From the NCBI RefSeq assembly GCF_039542905.1, contig NZ_BAABIS010000001.1, positions 5,952,001-6,016,000 of the forward strand: a stretch of DNA of 64,000 bases, in the 5' to 3' direction. The notes under the pieces are model-generated. The model did no database searches and had not been told where the DNA came from. It saw only the letters and a list, made by a program, of their open reading frames with translations. Both the position numbers and the translations under genes were made by a program. This document shows, in pieces, positions 7,223-15,942 of the stretch; within the stretch, counting starts at the first letter, position 1, and each line of letters starts with the position of its first letter. This DNA comes from Kitasatospora terrestris (GTDB lineage: Bacteria; Actinomycetota; Actinomycetes; Streptomycetales; Streptomycetaceae).

Positions 7223-9754
7223 GTGCCGCAACTCGTACTTGAGATCGACGGACGGCAGCGGGTGCTCGAACCCGGCCGCGCCTACACCATCGGGCGGGAT
7301 CCGAACGCGGATTTCCCGTTCGACGACGCCAGGGTCTCCTGGCGGCACGCCAGCGTCACCTTCGACGGGGCCAACTGGCAGTACACGGACCATGGTTCCA
7401 CGAACGGGACGTTCGCCGAGGGGGTCCGGACGCAGCAGCTGCCGGTGTACCCCGGCACGGTGATCCACCTCGGCAACGGGCAGAACGGCCCCCGGCTGGC
7501 GTTCCTCGCCCCGGCCGCCGCGCACCAGCTCGGCATCCACGAGGCGGTCACCAGCCGGGCCAACGCGCCCGCGCCCGCGCAGCCGCAGCCGCAGGCCTGG
7601 GAGGCCGCCGTCCAGGCGCCGCCGCCGAACCAGCCGCCGGCCCACCCGCCGGTCCGCCAGCAGTGGGACGCGCCCACCCCGCGGCCCGGCTTCCCGCAGC
7701 AGCAGGGCGTCCCGGCCCAGCCGCAGCCCGTGGCCGGCCTCGGCAACCCGACCATGGTGCGCAGCCTCACCGCGGGCATGCGCACCATCCGGATCGGCCG
7801 TGCCCTGGACAACGACATCGTCGTCTCCGACCTCCAGGTCTCCCGCCACCACGCCGAACTGCGCCAACTCCCGGACGGCCGCTGGGAGATCGTCGACCTC
7901 GGCAGCCACAACGGGATCTTCCTCAACGGCCAGCCGGTCACCCGGCAGCTGATGGGGCCGCAGGACCGGCTCACCGTCGGCCACTCCTCCTTCGTGCTGG
8001 TCGGCGACCAGCTGCAGGAGTTCGTCGACACCGGCGCCGTCACCTTCTCCGCCCAGCACCTGACCGTCGAGGTCGAGCACAAGGGCGGCAAGAAGGTCCT
8101 GCTCAACGACGTCTCCTTCTCCGTCCCGGAGAAGTCCCTGATCGCCGTGATCGGCCCGTCCGGCTCCGGCAAGTCCACCCTGCTGCGCGCCCTCACCGGC
8201 TACCGGCCCGCCGACCGCGGCGACGTGCTGTACGACGGCCGCAACCTGTACCGGCAGTTCGCCGAGCTCCGCTCGCGCATCGGCCTGGTCCCGCAGTCCG
8301 AGATCCTGCACAAGGAACTCACCGTCCGCACCGCCCTCAAGTACGCCGCCCGGCTGCGCTTCCCCGGCGACACCGAGGCCGCCGAGCGCGAGCGCCGGAT
8401 CGACGAGGTGCTGTACGAGCTGCGCCTCGACAAGCGCGCCGACAACCGCATCACCGCCCTCTCCGGCGGCCAGCAGAAGCGCGTCTCGGTCGCCCTCGAA
8501 CTGCTCACCAAGCCGTCGCTGATCTTCCTCGACGAGCCCACCTCCGGCCTCGACCCGGGCATGGACCGCGAGGTCATGCAGACCCTGCGCGGCCTCGCCG
8601 ACGACGGCCGCACCGTCCTCGTCGTCACCCACTCGGTCGCCGAGCTGGCGCTCTGCGACCGCCTGCTGGTGATGGCCCCCGGCGGCTCGGTGGCGTACTT
8701 CGGCCCGCCGGCCGAGGCCCTGCACTTCTTCGGGTACGAGACCTGGGCCGACGTCTTCCAGGCCTTCGAGAACTACCCGGACCACGACTGGGCCGGCCGC
8801 TACCGCAACTCCGTCCACTACCAGCAGTACTCCGCCAACGCGGACGCGGTCGCCGTCCAGGCGCAGCCCAACGTGATGACCCGGATGCTGCCGCCCAAGC
8901 CGCAGAGCTGGGGCTCCCAGCTGTGGACGCTGATCCGCCGCTACCTGTCGGTGATCGCGTCCGACAAGGGCTTCATCGCCCTGTCGGTGCTGCTGCCGCT
9001 GGTCCTCGGCGCGGTCTCCACCGTGATCCCGGCCAAGCACGGCCTGGCGGCCGGCGACGGGCCGCTCGGCCGCAACACCATCGCCGCGATGATCCTGCTG
9101 GTCGTCGCGTTCGGCGCCTGCCTGTCCGGCGCGGCCAACTCGGTCCGTGAGCTGATCAAGGAACGGGCGATCTACGAACGCGAACGCGCCACCGGGCTCT
9201 CCCGGTCGGCGTACGTGATGTCGAAGATCATCGTGCTCGGCGCGATCAGCTTCCTGCAGGGCGCGATCATCGCCGGGATCGCCTTCGGGTTCCGCAAGCT
9301 GCCCACCGAGGGCCTGGTCCTCACCCACGCCCCCGCCATCGAGATGGGCGTCGGCGTCGTCCTGCTCAGCTTCACCTCGATGATGGTCGGCCTGGTCATC
9401 TCCTCGCTGGTCAAGACCGCCGAGAAGACCATGCCGCTGCTGGTCATGTTCGCCATCGTCCAGCTGGTCTTCACCGGCGCGATCTTCCAGGTCTTCGACA
9501 AGCCCGGCCTGGAGCAGCTCGCCTGGCTGATGCCCGGCCGCTGGGGCGTCGCCGCCATCGGCACCACCCTTGACCTCGCCCACATCGCGCCGGTCGTCCA
9601 GCAGAAGGAACCCCCGATCGACACCCTCTGGGACCACTCGGCCGGCATCTGGTTCCTCGACTGCCTCGTCCTGGTCCTGATCTCCACCGCCCTGGCCTTC
9701 CTCATCCAGCGCCTCCAGAAGCGCCACGAGCCCGAGGTCATGCAGAAGGGCTGA
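7223..9754 (+). CDS. ABC transporter with two N-terminal FHA domains, ATPase and permease in one chain
   Basis: An 843-aa fusion protein. Two FHA domains, at residues about 15-85 (YTIGRDPNADF) and 190-265 (IRIGRALDNDI, SHNGIFLNG), should bind phosphothreonine peptides. A Gly/Pro/Gln-rich linker separates them. The ABC domain follows: Walker A GPSGSGKST near 312, signature LSGGQQKR near 413, Walker B LIFLDEP near 433. About six membrane helices in residues 590-840 form an ABC-2 permease. The start is GTG at 7223. The order FHA-FHA-ABC-ABC2 is known from mycobacterial Rv1747, which is controlled by Ser/Thr kinases. No kinase gene is in this window. Export is likely; substrate unknown. Confidence 0.92.
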   Translation: MPQLVLEIDGRQRVLEPGRAYTIGRDPNADFPFDDARVSWRHASVTFDGANWQYTDHGSTNGTFAEGVRTQQLPVYPGTVIHLGNGQNGPRLAFLAPAAAHQLGIHEAVTSRANAPAPAQPQPQAWEAAVQAPPPNQPPAHPPVRQQWDAPTPRPGFPQQQGVPAQPQPVAGLGNPTMVRSLTAGMRTIRIGRALDNDIVVSDLQVSRHHAELRQLPDGRWEIVDLGSHNGIFLNGQPVTRQLMGPQDRLTVGHSSFVLVGDQLQEFVDTGAVTFSAQHLTVEVEHKGGKKVLLNDVSFSVPEKSLIAVIGPSGSGKSTLLRALTGYRPADRGDVLYDGRNLYRQFAELRSRIGLVPQSEILHKELTVRTALKYAARLRFPGDTEAAERERRIDEVLYELRLDKRADNRITALSGGQQKRVSVALELLTKPSLIFLDEPTSGLDPGMDREVMQTLRGLADDGRTVLVVTHSVAELALCDRLLVMAPGGSVAYFGPPAEALHFFGYETWADVFQAFENYPDHDWAGRYRNSVHYQQYSANADAVAVQAQPNVMTRMLPPKPQSWGSQLWTLIRRYLSVIASDKGFIALSVLLPLVLGAVSTVIPAKHGLAAGDGPLGRNTIAAMILLVVAFGACLSGAANSVRELIKERAIYERERATGLSRSAYVMSKIIVLGAISFLQGAIIAGIAFGFRKLPTEGLVLTHAPAIEMGVGVVLLSFTSMMVGLVISSLVKTAEKTMPLLVMFAIVQLVFTGAIFQVFDKPGLEQLAWLMPGRWGVAAIGTTLDLAHIAPVVQQKEPPIDTLWDHSAGIWFLDCLVLVLISTALAFLIQRLQKRHEPEVMQKG

Positions 9755-9773
9755 CGTCGCGACCCGACCCGAC

Positions 9774-9815
9774 GAGGGGGCGGACCTAGGTCTTCGGACC
9801 CGGGGCCGCCCCCTT
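9774..9815 (+). terminator. Terminator after the FHA/ABC gene
   Basis: AGGGGGCGG (9775-9783) pairs with CCGCCCCCT (9806-9814), with a TTC after it. The loop is about 22 nt and can fold further. Confidence 0.55.
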
Positions 9816-9849
9816 CTCGTGGCCGACGCGGCACCGAGCGGGGCGGCGG

Positions 9850-9855
9850 TAGCGT
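9850..9855 (+). promoter_or_regulatory. Candidate -10 box of the histidine kinase gene
   Basis: TAGCGT ends 7 nt before the ATG at 9862, so the transcript could start on the A of the start codon. No clear -35 is visible. Confidence 0.35.
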
Positions 9856-9861
9856 GAGGGG

Positions 9862-11010
9862 ATGGGGTGCGAGGAGGAGTCCGGGTGCGATCCGTCGCTG
9901 GCGGGGATCGAGGCGGTGAGCGCCGCGGTGCTGGCGATGAGCCGGCACCTGGAGGTGCGGGAGGTGCTGCGGCGGATCACCGCGTCGGCGCGTGAGCTGC
10001 TGGGCGCGCAGTACGCCGCGCTGGGCGTGCCGGACGACCACGGCGGGTTCGCCCAGTTCGTGGTGGACGGGGTCAGCGACGAGCAGTGGCGGGCGATCGG
10101 GCCGCTGCCGCGCCAGCACGGGGTGCTGGCGACGATGCTGCACGAGCTGACGCCGACCCGCCTCACCGACGTCCGCACGGCGGCCGCCTTCGGGGGCTGG
10201 CCCCAGGCGCACCCGGAGATGACCGACTTCCTGGGCATGCCGATCGTGGACGACGGCGAGATCGTCGGCGCCCTCTTCCTGGCCAACAAGGACGGCGGCT
10301 TCACCGACCACGACGAGGAGCTGCTGCGCATCCTGGTCGCGCACGCCGCCCTCGCCCTGGCCAACGCCCGCCTGTACGAGCGCAGCCGCGAGCTCACCCT
10401 GGCCGGCGAGCGCTCCCGGATCGCCCACGACCTGCACGACGCGGTCTCGCAGAAGCTGTTCTCGCTGCGGCTGACCGCCAAGGCCGCCGCCACCCTGGTC
10501 GACCGCGACCCGGCGCGGGCCCGCGCCGAGCTCGCCGAGGTCGCCAAGCTCGCCGCCGAGGCGGCGGACGAACTGCGCGCCGTGGTGATCGAACTGCGCC
10601 CGGCCGCGCTGGAGGAGGACGGCCTGGTGGCGACGCTCGCCAGCCAGGTCCAGGTGCTGGACCGCGCGCACAGCGCCACCGTCACCTTCACCGCGGACGG
10701 CGTCCGCGCCCTGCCCGCCGCGCAGGAGTCGGCCCTGCTGCGGGTCGCCCAGGAGGCGCTGCACAACGCGCTGCGCCACGCCGGCGCCGGGGCCGTCACC
10801 GTCCGCCTGACCGGCACCGACCGGCGCGGCGCCCGGCTGCGGATCGCCGACGACGGCCGCGGCTTCGACCCGGAGTCGGTCCGCCGGGCGGGCCGGCACC
10901 TGGGCCTGGTGTCGATGCGGGACCGCGCGGAGGGCGTCGGCGGCAGGCTCACCCTGGATTCCGCCCCCGGTGCGGGGACGGTCGTCGAGATGGAGGTCCC
11001 CGGTGCCTGA
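9862..11010 (+). CDS. Cytosolic GAF-domain histidine kinase, NarL-system type
   Basis: A 382-aa sensor kinase without membrane segments. Residues about 15-165 form a GAF domain (LLGAQYAALGVPDDHGGFAQFVVDG). The phospho-acceptor region of HisKA_3 type is ERSRIAHDLHDAVSQ near residue 185-199. An HATPase domain follows with QEALHNALRHA and DDGRGFDP near 331. The architecture resembles DevS/DosT-like soluble sensors, but I see no haem-ligand proof. It overlaps the response-regulator gene by 8 bp, so the two form a translationally coupled two-component system. The signal is unknown. Confidence 0.92.
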   Translation: MGCEEESGCDPSLAGIEAVSAAVLAMSRHLEVREVLRRITASARELLGAQYAALGVPDDHGGFAQFVVDGVSDEQWRAIGPLPRQHGVLATMLHELTPTRLTDVRTAAAFGGWPQAHPEMTDFLGMPIVDDGEIVGALFLANKDGGFTDHDEELLRILVAHAALALANARLYERSRELTLAGERSRIAHDLHDAVSQKLFSLRLTAKAAATLVDRDPARARAELAEVAKLAAEAADELRAVVIELRPAALEEDGLVATLASQVQVLDRAHSATVTFTADGVRALPAAQESALLRVAQEALHNALRHAGAGAVTVRLTGTDRRGARLRIADDGRGFDPESVRRAGRHLGLVSMRDRAEGVGGRLTLDSAPGAGTVVEMEVPGA

Positions 11011-11662
11011 CTCCGTGCCACCGATCCGCGTGCTGCTGGTCGACGACCACCAGGTGGTCCGCCGCGGCCTGCGGACCTTCCTGGAGGTGCAGGACGACAT
11101 CGAGGTGGTCGGCGAGGCGGCGGACGGCGCCGAGGCGGTCGAGCGGACCACCGCCCTGCGGCCCGACGTGGTCCTGATGGACCTCAAGATGCCGGGCGTG
11201 GACGGCATCGAGGCGCTCAAACTGCTCAAGGAGCAGGGGGCCGCCGCCCGGGTGCTGATCGTCACCAGCTTCACCGAGCACCGCACCATGGTGCCCGCGC
11301 TGCGGGCCGGCGCCGCCGGGTACGTGTACAAGGACGTCGACCCGGAGGCGCTGGCGGGGGCGATCCGCTCGGTGCACGCCGGCCACGTCCTGCTCCAGCC
11401 GGAGCTCGCCGAGGCGCTGCTCTCCGACGACGGCCCGCGCGCCCCGCAGGGCCGCGGCGGCACGCTCACCGACCGGGAGCGCGAGGTCCTCGGCCACATC
11501 GCGGACGGCCGCTCCAACCGGGAGATCGCCCGCGCCCTGCACCTGTCGGAGAAGACGGTGAAGACGCACGTCTCCAACATCCTGATGAAGCTGGACCTGG
11601 CGGACCGCACCCAGGCGGCGCTGTGGGCGGTCCGCCACCAGTCCGCCGCCGGACCGGCCTGA
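11003..11662 (+). CDS. Response regulator, NarL/LuxR family
   Basis: A 219-aa regulator. The receiver domain (residues 1-125) has the acidic pocket in LLVDDHQVVRRG, the phospho-acceptor Asp in VVLMDLKMPG near residue 57, and the conserved Lys in YVYKDVDP. The C-terminal LuxR-type HTH is LTDREREVLGHIADGRSNREIA. I chose the GTG at 11003, which overlaps the end of the kinase gene; GGAGGT lies 8-13 nt upstream. It is the partner of the GAF kinase. Target genes are unknown; the FHA/ABC gene is the nearest candidate. Confidence 0.92.
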   Translation: MPDSVPPIRVLLVDDHQVVRRGLRTFLEVQDDIEVVGEAADGAEAVERTTALRPDVVLMDLKMPGVDGIEALKLLKEQGAAARVLIVTSFTEHRTMVPALRAGAAGYVYKDVDPEALAGAIRSVHAGHVLLQPELAEALLSDDGPRAPQGRGGTLTDREREVLGHIADGRSNREIARALHLSEKTVKTHVSNILMKLDLADRTQAALWAVRHQSAAGPA

Positions 11663-11665
11663 CGG

Positions 11666-12463
11666 TCAGCGGGGCTCGTCGACGAAGGAGTTGTAGGCGG
11701 CGACCTGCGCCCGCCGGGCGGTGCGCTCCAGCGGGGCCAGCGCCTCCCGCCGCGCGGCCATCTCGGTCGCGCTGACCGCGGCGCCGTGCCCGCCCGCGGC
11801 GATCCCCAGCAGCGCGGAGACCTGCCGGGCCGACTCCAGGACGCGCACCGCCCGCTGCCCGTACCCCGGGGCGAGCACCTGGCTGTGCCCGCGCCGCCGG
11901 TACGCCTCCAGCGCCTTCAGCGCCTCCGGTCCGGCGCCCGCCACGTCGAGCCGCACCAGCAGCCGGGTGGCCTCCCGCAGGCCGTCCGCCAGCTCCCGCT
12001 CGGCCTCGTCCAGCGACGGCACGTCGGCCGGCAGCGCGTCGTTGACGACGTGGCACTGCCACAGCACCCGCACGCCGCGGTCGCCCTCCGGCCCGTACCG
12101 CTCGACCTCCGGCACCAGGGCCAGCGGCACCCCGACCGCCAGCACCGCCTCCCCGGCGCCCATCGCGGCCGAGTTGAACGAGGCCGGGCCGGTCAGCCCC
12201 AGCGGGTGGCCGGCCACCGGCAGGGCCAGCCGCAGCCCCTTCACCCCCTGCACCCGCAGCCGGCCGAGCGCCCAGGTGAGGCCGTGCACCTCGCCCGGCG
12301 CGTCCCCGGGCAGACCGGTCACCCGGTGCGCGTCGTCGGTCCCGGCCACGGCGGTCGCGGCGTCGTCGGGCGGCGCGAACCCGCCCAGCAACGCGTTGCC
12401 CCAAGCCGTCAGACGCCCGGAACGTGTCTCGTGGTACGGATTGTCGGCAGCAGAACCCAGCAT
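11666..12463 (-). CDS. Conserved hypothetical protein
   Basis: A 265-aa, Ala/Leu/Arg-rich soluble protein with no signal peptide, membrane segment or domain that I recognise. The first half has short beta-like stretches (VKGLRLALPVAGHP, AVLAVGVPLALVPEV). The second half is helical and charged. Only 3 bp separate its stop from that of the response regulator, with no room for a terminator. It is divergent from the ABC ATPase at 12544. Steady third-position GC and the intact frame support a real gene. Function unknown. Confidence 0.7.
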   Translation of the reverse strand: MLGSAADNPYHETRSGRLTAWGNALLGGFAPPDDAATAVAGTDDAHRVTGLPGDAPGEVHGLTWALGRLRVQGVKGLRLALPVAGHPLGLTGPASFNSAAMGAGEAVLAVGVPLALVPEVERYGPEGDRGVRVLWQCHVVNDALPADVPSLDEAERELADGLREATRLLVRLDVAGAGPEALKALEAYRRRGHSQVLAPGYGQRAVRVLESARQVSALLGIAAGGHGAAVSATEMAARREALAPLERTARRAQVAAYNSFVDEPR

Positions 12464-12543
12464 CCCGCCAGCCTACGGACAACCCGCCCAACCGTGTGGC
12501 GTAGGTTTGGCTCGACATTTCTGCGTTGGGGAAGGCATTGGGC

Positions 12544-13335
12544 ATGAGTGACGTGCTGGAGCTGGTGGACGTATCCGTTGTGCGGGATGGGTACCCGCTC
12601 ATCGACCACGTCTCCTGGTCCGTCAAGGAGGGCGAGCGCTGGGTCGTCCTCGGCCCGAACGGTGCCGGCAAGACCACGCTGCTCCAGGTCGCCTCCAGCT
12701 TCCTCTTCCCCACCTCCGGCAGCGCCGCGCTGCTCGGCGAGAAGCTCGGCGGCGTCGACGTCTTCGAGCTGCGCGCCCGGATCGGCCTGGCCAGCGCCGC
12801 GATGTTCGACAAGCTCCCCGCCGACCAGACCGTGCTGCAGACCGTCCTCACCGCCGCGTACGGGATGACCGTGCACTGGCAGGAGACCTACGACATGACC
12901 GACGAGGCCCGCGCGCTCGCGCTGCTCGACCGGCTCGGCATGGCGAAGTTCACCGAGCGGAAGTTCGGCACCCTCTCCGAGGGCGAGCGCAAGCGCACCC
13001 TGATCGCCCGCGCCCTGATGACCGACCCCGAGCTGCTGCTGCTGGACGAGCCCGCCGCCGGCCTGGACCTCGGCGGCCGCGAGGACCTGGTCCGCCGCCT
13101 CGGCGCCCTCGCCCAGGACGAGTACGCGCCGTCCATGGTGATGGTCACCCACCACGTCGAGGAGATCGCACCGGGCTTCACCCACGTGCTGATGATCCGT
13201 CGGGGCAAGGTGATGGCGGCCGGCCCGATCGACACCGAGCTGACGGCCCGCAACCTCTCGCTCTGCTTCGGCCTGCCGCTCACCCTGGAGCGCCACGGCG
13301 ACCGCTGGTCCGCCCAGGGTCTGCCGCTCGGCTGA
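12544..13335 (+). CDS. Orphan ABC transporter ATP-binding protein
   Basis: A 263-aa ABC ATPase: Walker A LGPNGAGKTT near residues 37-46, the unusual signature LSEGERKR near 147, Walker B LLLLDEPAAGLDL near 165, and the switch His in MVTHH. No permease gene lies next to it, and the protein has no membrane segment. The LSEGE-type signature and lack of partner are reminiscent of ModF-like or cytosolic ABC ATPases. I chose the ATG at 12544, with GGGGAAGG 9 nt upstream, over a TTG at 12526. The role is uncertain. Confidence 0.85.
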   Translation: MSDVLELVDVSVVRDGYPLIDHVSWSVKEGERWVVLGPNGAGKTTLLQVASSFLFPTSGSAALLGEKLGGVDVFELRARIGLASAAMFDKLPADQTVLQTVLTAAYGMTVHWQETYDMTDEARALALLDRLGMAKFTERKFGTLSEGERKRTLIARALMTDPELLLLDEPAAGLDLGGREDLVRRLGALAQDEYAPSMVMVTHHVEEIAPGFTHVLMIRRGKVMAAGPIDTELTARNLSLCFGLPLTLERHGDRWSAQGLPLG

Positions 13336-13454
13336 ACGCCGGACCACGGCCCACTGAACAACTGAACTGCCCTGAACCCGGGACCGGTCGTACAAGCGGC
13401 CGGTTTCCGTCGCTCCACCTGCGGGAAGCCACACGGCGAGACCGTTCCCCTCCC

Positions 13455-13460
13455 TAGGAT
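13455..13460 (+). promoter_or_regulatory. Candidate -10 box of nfeD, deciding its start
   Basis: TAGGAT overlaps the ATG at 13459 and would start transcription near 13467. That makes GTG 13468 the more likely start codon, read from a leaderless mRNA. Confidence 0.45.
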
Positions 13461-13467
13461 GGACCCC

Positions 13468-13890
13468 GTGGACAGCTGGATCTGGTGGCTCCTCGCCGCC
13501 GTCGGCCTGGGCATCCCGCTGGTGCTCACCGCGATGCCCGAATTCGCGATGTTCGCGATAGGCGCCGGTGCGGCCGCCCTCACCGCCGGGCTCGGCGGCG
13601 GGGTCGTGCTGCAGTTCCTGGTGTTCGTCGCGGTGTCGGTGGCGCAGTTGGTGTTCATCCGGCCGATCGCCTACCGCCAGCTCAAGCAGGCACCGGAGAT
13701 CCGGACCGGGATCGAGGCGCTCGTGGGCGCCACCGCAGTGGTACAGGAGAAAGTCGACGGGGAGGGCGGGCGGATCAAGCTGAACGGCGAGATCTGGTCG
13801 GCCCGCGCGCTCAACCCGGGCATCGAGTACGAGCCGGGGCAGCAGGTCGACGTCGTCGCAATCCAGGGCGCCACCGCCCTGGTCGTCTAG
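13468..13890 (+). CDS. NfeD-like membrane protein
   Basis: A 140-aa protein. Two or three hydrophobic segments fill residues 1-65 (WIWWLLAAVGLGIPLVL, MFAIGAGAAALTAGLGG). A C-terminal OB-fold NfeD domain follows (LVGATAVVQEKV... GRIKLNGEIWSARA). NfeD proteins are the usual partners of SPFH/stomatin proteins, and an SPFH gene begins 10 bp downstream. I prefer GTG 13468 because the ATG at 13459 lies inside a probable -10 box. The protein probably acts with its neighbour in membrane microdomain organisation. Confidence 0.88.
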   Translation: MDSWIWWLLAAVGLGIPLVLTAMPEFAMFAIGAGAAALTAGLGGGVVLQFLVFVAVSVAQLVFIRPIAYRQLKQAPEIRTGIEALVGATAVVQEKVDGEGGRIKLNGEIWSARALNPGIEYEPGQQVDVVAIQGATALVV

Positions 13891-13900
13891 GGGAGAAGCG

Positions 13901-14914
13901 TTGGAACCCGTCCTCATCGTGCTGGTCGTCCTGGTCGTGGTGGCCTTCATCGCGCTGATCAAGACGATCCAGGTGATCCCGCAGGCCAGCGCCGCGATCG
14001 TGGAGCGCTTCGGCCGCTACACCCGCACGCTCAGCGCCGGCCTCAACATCGTGGTGCCGTTCATCGACACCATCCGGAACCGGATCGACCTCCGTGAGCA
14101 GGTCGTCCCGTTCCCGCCGCAGCCGGTGATCACTTCGGACAACCTCGTCGTCAACATCGACACCGTCATCTACTACCAGGTCACCGACCCGCGGGCGGCC
14201 ACCTACGAGGTCGCCAGCTACATCCAGGCGATCGAGCAGCTGACCGTCACCACGCTGCGCAACATCATCGGCTCGATGGACCTGGAGTCCACCCTCACCT
14301 CGCGCGAGGTGATCAACGCCGGTCTGCGCGGCGTGCTGGACGAGGCCACCGGCCGCTGGGGCATCCGGGTCAACCGGGTCGAGCTGAAGGCGATCGAGCC
14401 GCCGACCTCCATCCAGGACTCGATGGAGAAGCAGATGCGCGCCGACCGCGACAAGCGCGCCGCGATCCTCACCGCCGAGGGCGCCCGGCAGGCCCAGATC
14501 CTGCGCGCCGAGGGCGAGAAGCAGGCCGCCGTCCTGCAGGCCGAGGGCGAGGCGCAGGCCGCCGTGCTCAAGGCCGACGGTGAGGCCGCCGCGATCCGGA
14601 CCGTGTTCGAGGCCATCCACGAGGGCGACGCCGACCAGAAGCTGCTCGCCTACCAGTACCTGCAGACCCTGCCCGAGCTGGCCAAGGGCGACGCCAACAA
14701 GCTGTGGATCATCCCCAGCGAGGTCGGCGACGCGCTCAAGGGCCTCGGCGGTGCCTTCCAGGGCGTGACCGGCGGCGGCAACGGCGCGGCTCCCGCCGCC
14801 TCCCGCGTCCCGGTCGACCCGGCGGCCGGCCCGCGCCCGGTCGACACCGACAAGCAGGCCGCCCGCCCGCGCGTCGAGCCGACCCGCGAGTACCCGAAGA
14901 TCGACCCCGAGTAG
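13901..14914 (+). CDS. SPFH/band 7 domain protein (stomatin/QmcA-like)
   Basis: A 337-aa protein. An N-terminal membrane helix (VLIVLVVLVVVAFIALI) precedes the SPFH domain at residues 25-190 (IVERFGRYTRTLSAGLNIVVPFID). A long Ala/Glu/Gln-rich coiled coil at residues 185-245 has repeats of AEGEKQAAVLQ type. The tail is disordered and Pro/Arg rich. The start is TTG at 13901 with GGGGAGAAG just before it. It forms an operon with NfeD upstream. The family oligomerises at the membrane and is linked to protein quality control; the local role is inferred. Confidence 0.9.
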   Translation: MEPVLIVLVVLVVVAFIALIKTIQVIPQASAAIVERFGRYTRTLSAGLNIVVPFIDTIRNRIDLREQVVPFPPQPVITSDNLVVNIDTVIYYQVTDPRAATYEVASYIQAIEQLTVTTLRNIIGSMDLESTLTSREVINAGLRGVLDEATGRWGIRVNRVELKAIEPPTSIQDSMEKQMRADRDKRAAILTAEGARQAQILRAEGEKQAAVLQAEGEAQAAVLKADGEAAAIRTVFEAIHEGDADQKLLAYQYLQTLPELAKGDANKLWIIPSEVGDALKGLGGAFQGVTGGGNGAAPAASRVPVDPAAGPRPVDTDKQAARPRVEPTREYPKIDPE

Positions 14915-14925
14915 GCCTCCGCGTC

Positions 14926-14965
14926 CCGAGGGCCCGTCACCCCGACCGGGGTGGCGGGCCCTCGG
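14926..14965 (+). terminator. Terminator after the nfeD-SPFH operon
   Basis: 18-bp arms (14926-14943 and 14948-14965) pair with a single G-T and a 4-nt loop. Confidence 0.75.
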
Positions 14966-15064
14966 CCGTGCCCGGCGTTCCGGATCCTGGATGCCACTGG
15001 CCCACGGGGCCCGCCTTCCGGCATGATCCACGTGGCGCGACAGGACCGATGGAGGTATTCACGC

Positions 15065-15832
15065 ATGACGCTCTGGGAGGGGATCGCCGTCCTGCTGGCC
15101 GGCGTCGCCGCAGGCACCATCAACACCATCGTCGGCTCCGGCACCCTGATCACCTTCCCCGTACTGCTGGCCGTCGGCCTTCCCCCGGTCACCGCCAACG
15201 TCTCCAACACCTTCGGCCTGGTCCCCGGCTCGCTCTTCGGCGCCCTCGGCTACCGCGCCGAACTGGTCGGCCAGCGCCGCCGCCTGCTCCGCCTCGGCAC
15301 CGCCTCGATGATCGGCGCGCTGATCGGCGCCGTCCTGCTGATCGCCCTGCCCGGCAAGGCCTTCGCCGCCATCGTCCCGGTGCTGATCGTGATCGCCCTG
15401 GTCCTGGTCGTCATCCAGCCGCGCGTCGCCCGCGCGATGGCCGCCCGCCGCGCCGCCGGCCGCTCCACCGGGTCTGCCGACGGCGGCCCGCTGCTGATCG
15501 CCGCGGTCGGCCTGACCGGCGTGTACGGCGGCTACTTCGGCGCCGCCCAGGGCGTCCTGCTGCTCGCCATCATGGGCATGCTGCTCGCCGACGACCTGCA
15601 GCGGATCAATGCCACCAAGAACGTCCTCGCACTGATCGCCAACGGCGTCGCCGCGATCTTCTTCCTCTTCACCTCCACCATCGACTGGACCGCGGTCGTC
15701 CTGATCGCCCTCGGCTCCGCCGCCGGCGGCGTCATCGGCGCCCGGCTCGGCCGGCGGCTCCCGCCGACCGTGCTGCGCGCGGTCATCGTGGTCGTCGGCC
15801 TCGCCGCCGTCACCCGCCTGCTCTTCTTCTGA
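15065..15832 (+). CDS. TSUP-family transporter (TauE/SafE)
   Basis: A 255-aa integral membrane protein with about eight helices. It carries the TSUP hallmark GAGTINTIVGSGTLITFP-like start (here GVAAGTINTIVGSG), repeated in the second half as GGYFGAAQGVLL. Length is normal for the family, which moves sulfonates, sulfite, organosulfur compounds or carboxylates. I chose the ATG at 15065, with TGGAGGT 8-14 nt upstream. No metabolic partner is adjacent, so substrate is open. Confidence 0.88.
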   Translation: MTLWEGIAVLLAGVAAGTINTIVGSGTLITFPVLLAVGLPPVTANVSNTFGLVPGSLFGALGYRAELVGQRRRLLRLGTASMIGALIGAVLLIALPGKAFAAIVPVLIVIALVLVVIQPRVARAMAARRAAGRSTGSADGGPLLIAAVGLTGVYGGYFGAAQGVLLLAIMGMLLADDLQRINATKNVLALIANGVAAIFFLFTSTIDWTAVVLIALGSAAGGVIGARLGRRLPPTVLRAVIVVVGLAAVTRLLFF

Positions 15833-15896
15833 CCCGTTCTGACCCCGGATCAGCCCACCCGCGAGGTGTCGCGTCGCCCGGACCCCGCCGCGTTCC

Positions 15897-15902
15897 TATG
15901 CT
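15897..15902 (+). promoter_or_regulatory. Candidate -10 box upstream of the pterin dehydratase gene
   Basis: TATGCT lies 40 bp before the ATG. No convincing -35 hexamer is visible. Confidence 0.3.
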
Positions 15903-15942
15903 TCGGACGGACGCACCGCCGCCACCCGACCGGGAGACCAGC

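Noticed and set aside
7118..9727. 869-codon minus-strand frame
   Set aside because: Antisense to the FHA/ABC gene, which has clear motifs throughout.
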